17,149 nt of DNA from Actinomycetota bacterium (GTDB taxonomy: Bacteria > Actinomycetota > Thermoleophilia > Gaiellales > Gaiellaceae). The first letter of the stretch is position 1. Every line of letters begins with the position of its first letter. Below the pieces are notes generated by a model. It saw nothing but the letters and a program-made list of their open reading frames with translations, had not been told where the DNA came from and did no database searches. Of the stretch, positions 15,964 through 17,149 are shown piece after piece. The stretch covers positions 1 to 17,149 of the forward strand of contig VGCB01000006.1 in NCBI GenBank assembly GCA_016870235.1, written 5' to 3'. The position numbers were made by a program, and so were the translations under genes.

Positions 15964-16317
15964 AGCCGGGCTCGAACCTCGGCCGTGACCCGCTGGAACC
16001 CCTCGACCGCCGTCGCCTCGCGGCCGACGCCCGAGTAGCGCGCCTGCGCCGCGCGCTGCGACGCTCGGGCCCGGTAGTGGTCGCGGAGGTACGACTGCAG
16101 CGCCATCGCCGCCTCCTTGCGCTCGAGCACCGGCGTGATGTCGAGGAAGGTGGTCGACCTGAACCCCGACAGCTCGGGCTGGTGGGGCGTAGGAGAGGGC
16201 GACGACGACCGCGGGGCCGCCCGCCGCCCTGTGCAGTGCGATCGCGCCTGCGGCACGCCACACGACGTCGGCCGCGTGGGCGCCGACGACGAGGAGCGAC
16301 CGCGCGCCCTCGGTCAC
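15963..16317 (-). pseudogene. galB: Remnant of a GalB-like 4-oxalomesaconate hydratase (PIG-L family)
   Basis: The GTG at 16317 overlaps the dioxygenase stop (GTGA). The first 45 residues read as a PIG-L-fold start with SLLVVGAHAADVVWRAAG, carrying the AHxAD pattern of GalB rather than the HPDD of deacetylases, and then VVVALSY. At about 16187 the match jumps into another frame and straight to the C-terminal part: PHQPELSGF, TTFLDITPVLERKEAAM and AVEGFQRVTAEV, ending near 15963. Together only about 120 of roughly 240 residues remain; the missing centre should hold another metal ligand and much of the active site. GalB hydrates 4-oxalomesaconate after ring opening of gallate or protocatechuate. 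An internal deletion of about 0.35 kb is inferred. The family call is from remembered motifs. Confidence 0.75.
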
Positions 16318-17149
16318 GTCCAGCGCACCATCCCCATCGCGCAGCCGGTCCCGGCGGGCGACCGATAGGCGGGGACGTAGTCGACGACCTCCATCGTCCG
16401 ATGCAGGCAGGCGCCCGCCACAGCCAGCCAGCAAAGCGACTCCGACGTGCCCGACACGAAGTCGGAGGGGGAGAGCGCGGCGACCTGCGCCTCGTCCTGC
16501 GACGCCATCGCGGCGAGGAACTGCTGGTCGAGCTGCTCGTCGACGACGAAGTGGCTGAGACCGCCGGTCGCGACGACGGCGACGCGCTGGGCGCTGTCGT
16601 ACCGCTCGATCGCCGCTCCGAGCGCCTTCCCGAACGCGTAGCAGCGCGACGGGGTGGGGACGTTGGGCGTGAAGTACGTGTTGACCAGGATCGGCACGAT
16701 CGGCGCCATCGGTCGCGAGACGTCGGTGAGCCGCGTCCGGGCGACGATGAAGGTGTGGCCGATCGACTGCCCCTCGTGCTGCGAGGTCATGTCGGCGGCG
16801 TCGAAGCCGGCGGCGACGAGATCGCGCGTGATGTGCACGGCAAGGTCGGCGTCGACGGCATAGGTCTCGGGCTCGTCGCCGTACAGCGCCCACGCGGCCG
16901 GCTTGACCGTCTCGAAGATCTTCTCCTCGGGCGGGGGAACCGCGTTGACCGTCGCCCCGCGGTACACGGTGAAGGCCGGCATCAGCTGCTCGCTGAACAT
17001 CTCGTGGTGATCGTCGCCGACGATCACGAGCACGTCGGGCGCCACCTCCGCCAGGGTCGCCCGCAGCGCCTCCACACCGCGCTGGATCCGCTCACCCTTC
17101 TCGCGGAACGTCTCGATGTCGATCTGCTCCGCGATCCCCTCGGACGCGC
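16314..17149 (-). CDS. LigB-type class III extradiol ring-cleavage dioxygenase, 5' end outside window
   Basis: At least 278 residues; the frame is open to the window edge, and the codons upstream of the GTG at 17075 continue a plausible helix (DIETFREKGERIQRG), so the true start lies beyond 17149. The family is the non-haem Fe(II) LigB class that opens catechol-type rings. Matches: VLVIVGDDHHEMF containing an iron-ligand His, the Tyr/Pro-rich NTYFTPNVPTPSRCYAFG, VVATGGLSHFVVDEQLD with the catalytic-type His, and GTSESLCWLA near the third-ligand Glu. The N-terminal iron-ligand His is outside the window. Known members act on protocatechuate, gallate and 3-O-methylgallate. Followed by GalB- and LigK-like genes, it most likely starts a protocatechuate 4,5-cleavage/gallate-type route. 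Confidence 0.9.
   Translation of the reverse strand, partial: ASEGIAEQIDIETFREKGERIQRGVEALRATLAEVAPDVLVIVGDDHHEMFSEQLMPAFTVYRGATVNAVPPPEEKIFETVKPAAWALYGDEPETYAVDADLAVHITRDLVAAGFDAADMTSQHEGQSIGHTFIVARTRLTDVSRPMAPIVPILVNTYFTPNVPTPSRCYAFGKALGAAIERYDSAQRVAVVATGGLSHFVVDEQLDQQFLAAMASQDEAQVAALSPSDFVSGTSESLCWLAVAGACLHRTMEVVDYVPAYRSPAGTGCAMGMVRWT

Noticed and set aside
15351..16256. 302-residue N-terminal extension of HyuA in the same frame
   Set aside because: This stretch covers the aldolase gene in the wrong frame and the hydratase remnant. HyuA homology starts at GTG 15350, which overlaps the aldolase stop.
16315..16317. PIG-L N-acetylglucosaminyl deacetylase as identity of the remnant
   Set aside because: The N-terminal motif is AHAAD rather than the deacetylase HPDD, and the C-terminal PHQPE/FLDIT pattern plus the LigB and LigK-like neighbours fit GalB-type hydratases better.

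Overview
The window comes from a very GC-rich bacterium; third codon positions are almost all G or C. The gene order dnaK-grpE-(membrane protein)-dnaJ-hspR-clpB with a MerR-type HspR points to an actinobacterium. A soil lineage near Thermoleophilia/Gaiellales is my inference and is not proven by the sequence.

Left third, + strand (1-5701): a heat-shock locus. It holds the last codons of dnaK, then grpE, a small two-helix membrane protein with a bacterial PH-like domain, dnaJ, hspR and clpB. Two non-coding intervals stand out. Between dnaJ and hspR lies a 280-bp element bounded by 40-bp inverted repeats and packed with further inverted repeats; its right arm carries the Shine-Dalgarno sequence of hspR. 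Between hspR and clpB lies a 282-bp region with four DnaA-box-like nonamers and several short inverted and direct repeats. A strong hairpin (5674-5701) closes the locus.

Right two thirds, - strand (5801 to past 17149): one long catabolic operon running convergently toward clpB. In transcription order it contains a LigB-type extradiol dioxygenase (cut by the window edge), a wrecked GalB-like (PIG-L family) 4-oxalomesaconate hydratase, an RraA/LigK-like aldolase with a 1-nt frameshift, hydantoinase/oxoprolinase subunits HyuA and HyuB, a Rieske ferredoxin-like protein, an 88-residue protein of unknown function, two ACMSD-type amidohydrolases, three short-chain dehydrogenases and an Asp/Glu/hydantoin-racemase-like protein. 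Nearly every junction is a GTGA, ATGA or TTGA overlap or has a stop codon inside the next ribosome binding site.

Dioxygenase, hydratase and aldolase are the successive steps of the protocatechuate 4,5-cleavage/gallate pathway. Here the hydratase has lost its middle and the aldolase is frameshifted and lacks its usual catalytic Arg, so that branch looks broken. The downstream genes are intact, but three carry substitutions at classical active-site positions: an SDR with YxxxE, a racemase-like protein with only the first Cys, and an amidohydrolase without HxH. Either the operon is decaying, or it has been remodelled around HyuAB for a different substrate. No transcription factor, transporter, RNA gene, CRISPR array or insertion-sequence transposase is visible in the window.
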